5,640 nucleotides of DNA from the NCBI GenBank assembly GCA_007128245.1, contig SKXU01000037.1, forward strand, positions 1 to 5,640. The letters are read 5' to 3'. The position numbers and the translations under genes were made by a program. Shown piece after piece: positions 4,531 through 5,640 of the stretch; position 1 is the first letter of the stretch; the number at the start of each line of letters is the position of its first letter. The DNA is from Candidatus Woesearchaeota archaeon (lineage in GTDB: Archaea; Nanobdellota; Nanobdellia; Woesearchaeales; SKIA01). The notes under the pieces were generated by a model. It was not told where the DNA came from, did not search any database, and saw only the letters and a list, made by a program, of their open reading frames with translations.

Positions 4531-5442
4531 ATGAAAGTATGTTTTCTTGGGACGGGCGCTATGGTTCCTACGAAGCAGCGGAACGTCTCGAGCGTATTGC
4601 TTGAATACGAAGGTGAGTTCATCTTATTTGATTGCGGCGAAGGCACGCAGCGTCAAATGAACTTAGCAGGGTATAACCGAACGAAAGTTTCTCGCGTGCT
4701 TATCACGCACTGGCACGGGGACCACGTTTCTGGTTTGATCGGTCTTATACAAACCATGGGGAACATTCCTGAACCAGGAACCCTGCACATCGTGGGTCCT
4801 GTCGGCACAAAACAACATATGCATCATTTAGTTCGCGCAATGTCATTTGATCACCGTCTGAACTTGGATATCGTGGAGGTTGAGGGTGTACGTCCAGAAG
4901 TTGTTGTTGAAACAAAACGATATGTTATTCGCGCAGCTGCTGTTGAGCATGCTATCTCCTGCCTTGCTTTTTCTTTTGAGGAAAAGGATGTGCGCCGGTT
5001 CGATGTAGGCAAGGCTGCCGCTCATGGGGTTACTCCTGGTCCGCAAATGGGACGATTGCAACGAGAACAGGTGATTACTGTGGGTGATAAGGAAGTAACG
5101 CTTGACATGGTTACGTATCTTCAACGAGGAAGAAAGGTCACTTATGTGATGGATACTTCTGTGACTGATAACGCAATACGTCTTGCTGAAGATGCTGATG
5201 TATTAATTTGTGAATCAACATTTTTGTCTTCTGAACACCAAGACAAAGCAGAAGAGTATGGTCATTTATCTGCAAAAGATGCTGCGTTTATCGCTCGCTC
5301 AGCGAATGCAAAAAAACTTGTCATCACACATTTTTCGCAGCGGTACTTTGATACTACTCCTCTTCTCGAAGAGGCACAGTCAATATTCTCAAACACCATT
5401 GCTGCATATGACTTTTTGGAGTTAGAAGTCGTAAGAGACTAG
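4531..5442 (+). CDS. rnz: Ribonuclease Z (tRNA 3' processing endonuclease)
   Basis: RNase Z cuts the 3' trailer from precursor tRNA after the discriminator base, so that CCA can be added. It is a zinc metallo-beta-lactamase fold enzyme that works as a dimer in the cytoplasm. Visible features are the N-terminal FLGTGAMVPT (5-14), the zinc motif HWHGDH (H60, H62, D64, H65), H140 (EHAISCLAF), D208 (YVMDTS), CESTF (227-231), H245 (YGHLSAKDAA) and H267 (THFSQRY). The exosite arm that grips the tRNA elbow falls around 155-180, with the typical GVTPGPQMGRL. At 303 residues it is the normal short form, complete at both ends. It has its own leaderless-type promoter, and its stop overlaps that of the convergent histone gene. 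With endA and trm5 nearby, it makes the third tRNA-processing gene of the window. Confidence 0.97.
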   Translation: MKVCFLGTGAMVPTKQRNVSSVLLEYEGEFILFDCGEGTQRQMNLAGYNRTKVSRVLITHWHGDHVSGLIGLIQTMGNIPEPGTLHIVGPVGTKQHMHHLVRAMSFDHRLNLDIVEVEGVRPEVVVETKRYVIRAAAVEHAISCLAFSFEEKDVRRFDVGKAAAHGVTPGPQMGRLQREQVITVGDKEVTLDMVTYLQRGRKVTYVMDTSVTDNAIRLAEDADVLICESTFLSSEHQDKAEEYGHLSAKDAAFIARSANAKKLVITHFSQRYFDTTPLLEEAQSIFSNTIAAYDFLELEVVRD

Positions 5443-5640
5443 TTTCCTTGCCGAATAGCAAGTTTCACATCTTCTTCTTTTACAGTTTTTCTTCCTGCAT
5501 GGTCTGCGAACTTTGCTGCTCGCTCACCATACTTTGTGACAAGGAGCTCGCAGATGCGTTTGAGCTCGTGTTTTGCATCTTCTGAGATACGCTCAGCACC
5601 TGCTTTTTCCATGATGCGCTCCATTGCTGCTAAAGGAATA
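5439..5640 (-). CDS. Archaeal histone, N-terminal residues beyond the window
   Basis: Archaeal histones dimerise through a three-helix histone fold, stack as polymers and wrap DNA. The visible 66 codons open with IPLAAMERIMEKAGAERIS, then a long central helix (EDAKHELKRICELLVTKYGE), and close with the family signature ADHAGRKTVKEEDVKLAI. This covers the whole fold. Family members start with a few residues before the IPLA-like segment, so an internal ATG at 5624 is unlikely to be the real start; about 2 to 5 residues should lie past the right edge. RIS and GRKTV contain the loop residues that contact DNA. There is no C-terminal tail beyond RQGN. It converges with rnz, and the two stop codons overlap in CTAG. 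Confidence 0.95.
   Translation of the reverse strand, partial: IPLAAMERIMEKAGAERISEDAKHELKRICELLVTKYGERAAKFADHAGRKTVKEEDVKLAIRQGN

Noticed and set aside
5439..5624. Histone gene starting at the ATG at 5624
   Set aside because: The frame stays open upstream with IPLAA, matching the conserved segment before helix 1 of archaeal histones, so the start is beyond the window.

Overview
This window is archaeal chromosome. The evidence is a flap endonuclease with a PCNA-binding tail, a homotetramer-type tRNA-splicing endonuclease, a two-domain-type Trm5 tRNA methyltransferase, an archaeal RNase Z and an archaeal histone. Several genes also have a TATA-like box about 26 bases before the start codon, as expected of leaderless archaeal transcripts. 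The style of the hypothetical genes (a winged-helix plus nuclease-like protein, Lys/Ala-rich small proteins) and variant motifs in Trm5 suggest a DPANN lineage, perhaps Woesearchaeota-like. That placement is inference from memory of family patterns, not from a search.

Layout. From the left edge to about 3860 everything is on the minus strand. Read in the direction of transcription, the order is endA (tRNA-splicing endonuclease), an unrecognised 84-residue protein, a 311-residue winged-helix/nuclease-fold-like protein, fen (flap endonuclease, TTG start, overlapping the previous gene by 17 bases) and trm5 (tRNA m1G37 methyltransferase, whose last residues lie at the window edge). There is no T-rich terminator between these genes, so they may be co-transcribed. 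Even so, endA, the 84-aa gene, the 311-aa gene and trm5 each have their own TATA-like box at leaderless spacing. From about 3863 to 4032 lies a divergent promoter region. The plus strand then carries a 72-residue Lys/Ala-repeat protein, a T-rich terminator, a tiny Lys-rich ORF (15 to 20 codons) with its own TATA-like box, Shine-Dalgarno-like site and hairpin terminator, and rnz (RNase Z). rnz converges on a histone gene that leaves the right edge; the two stop codons share a CTAG.

Functional reading. Three genes act on tRNA: EndA removes introns, RNase Z cuts the 3' trailer and Trm5 methylates G37. FEN, probably the 311-aa protein, the histone and the Lys-rich proteins belong to DNA maintenance or packaging. 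The least-described items are the 311-aa protein, the Lys/Ala-repeat protein with its operator-like dyad, and the Lys-rich micro-ORF. I saw no CRISPR array, transposon, tRNA or rRNA gene.
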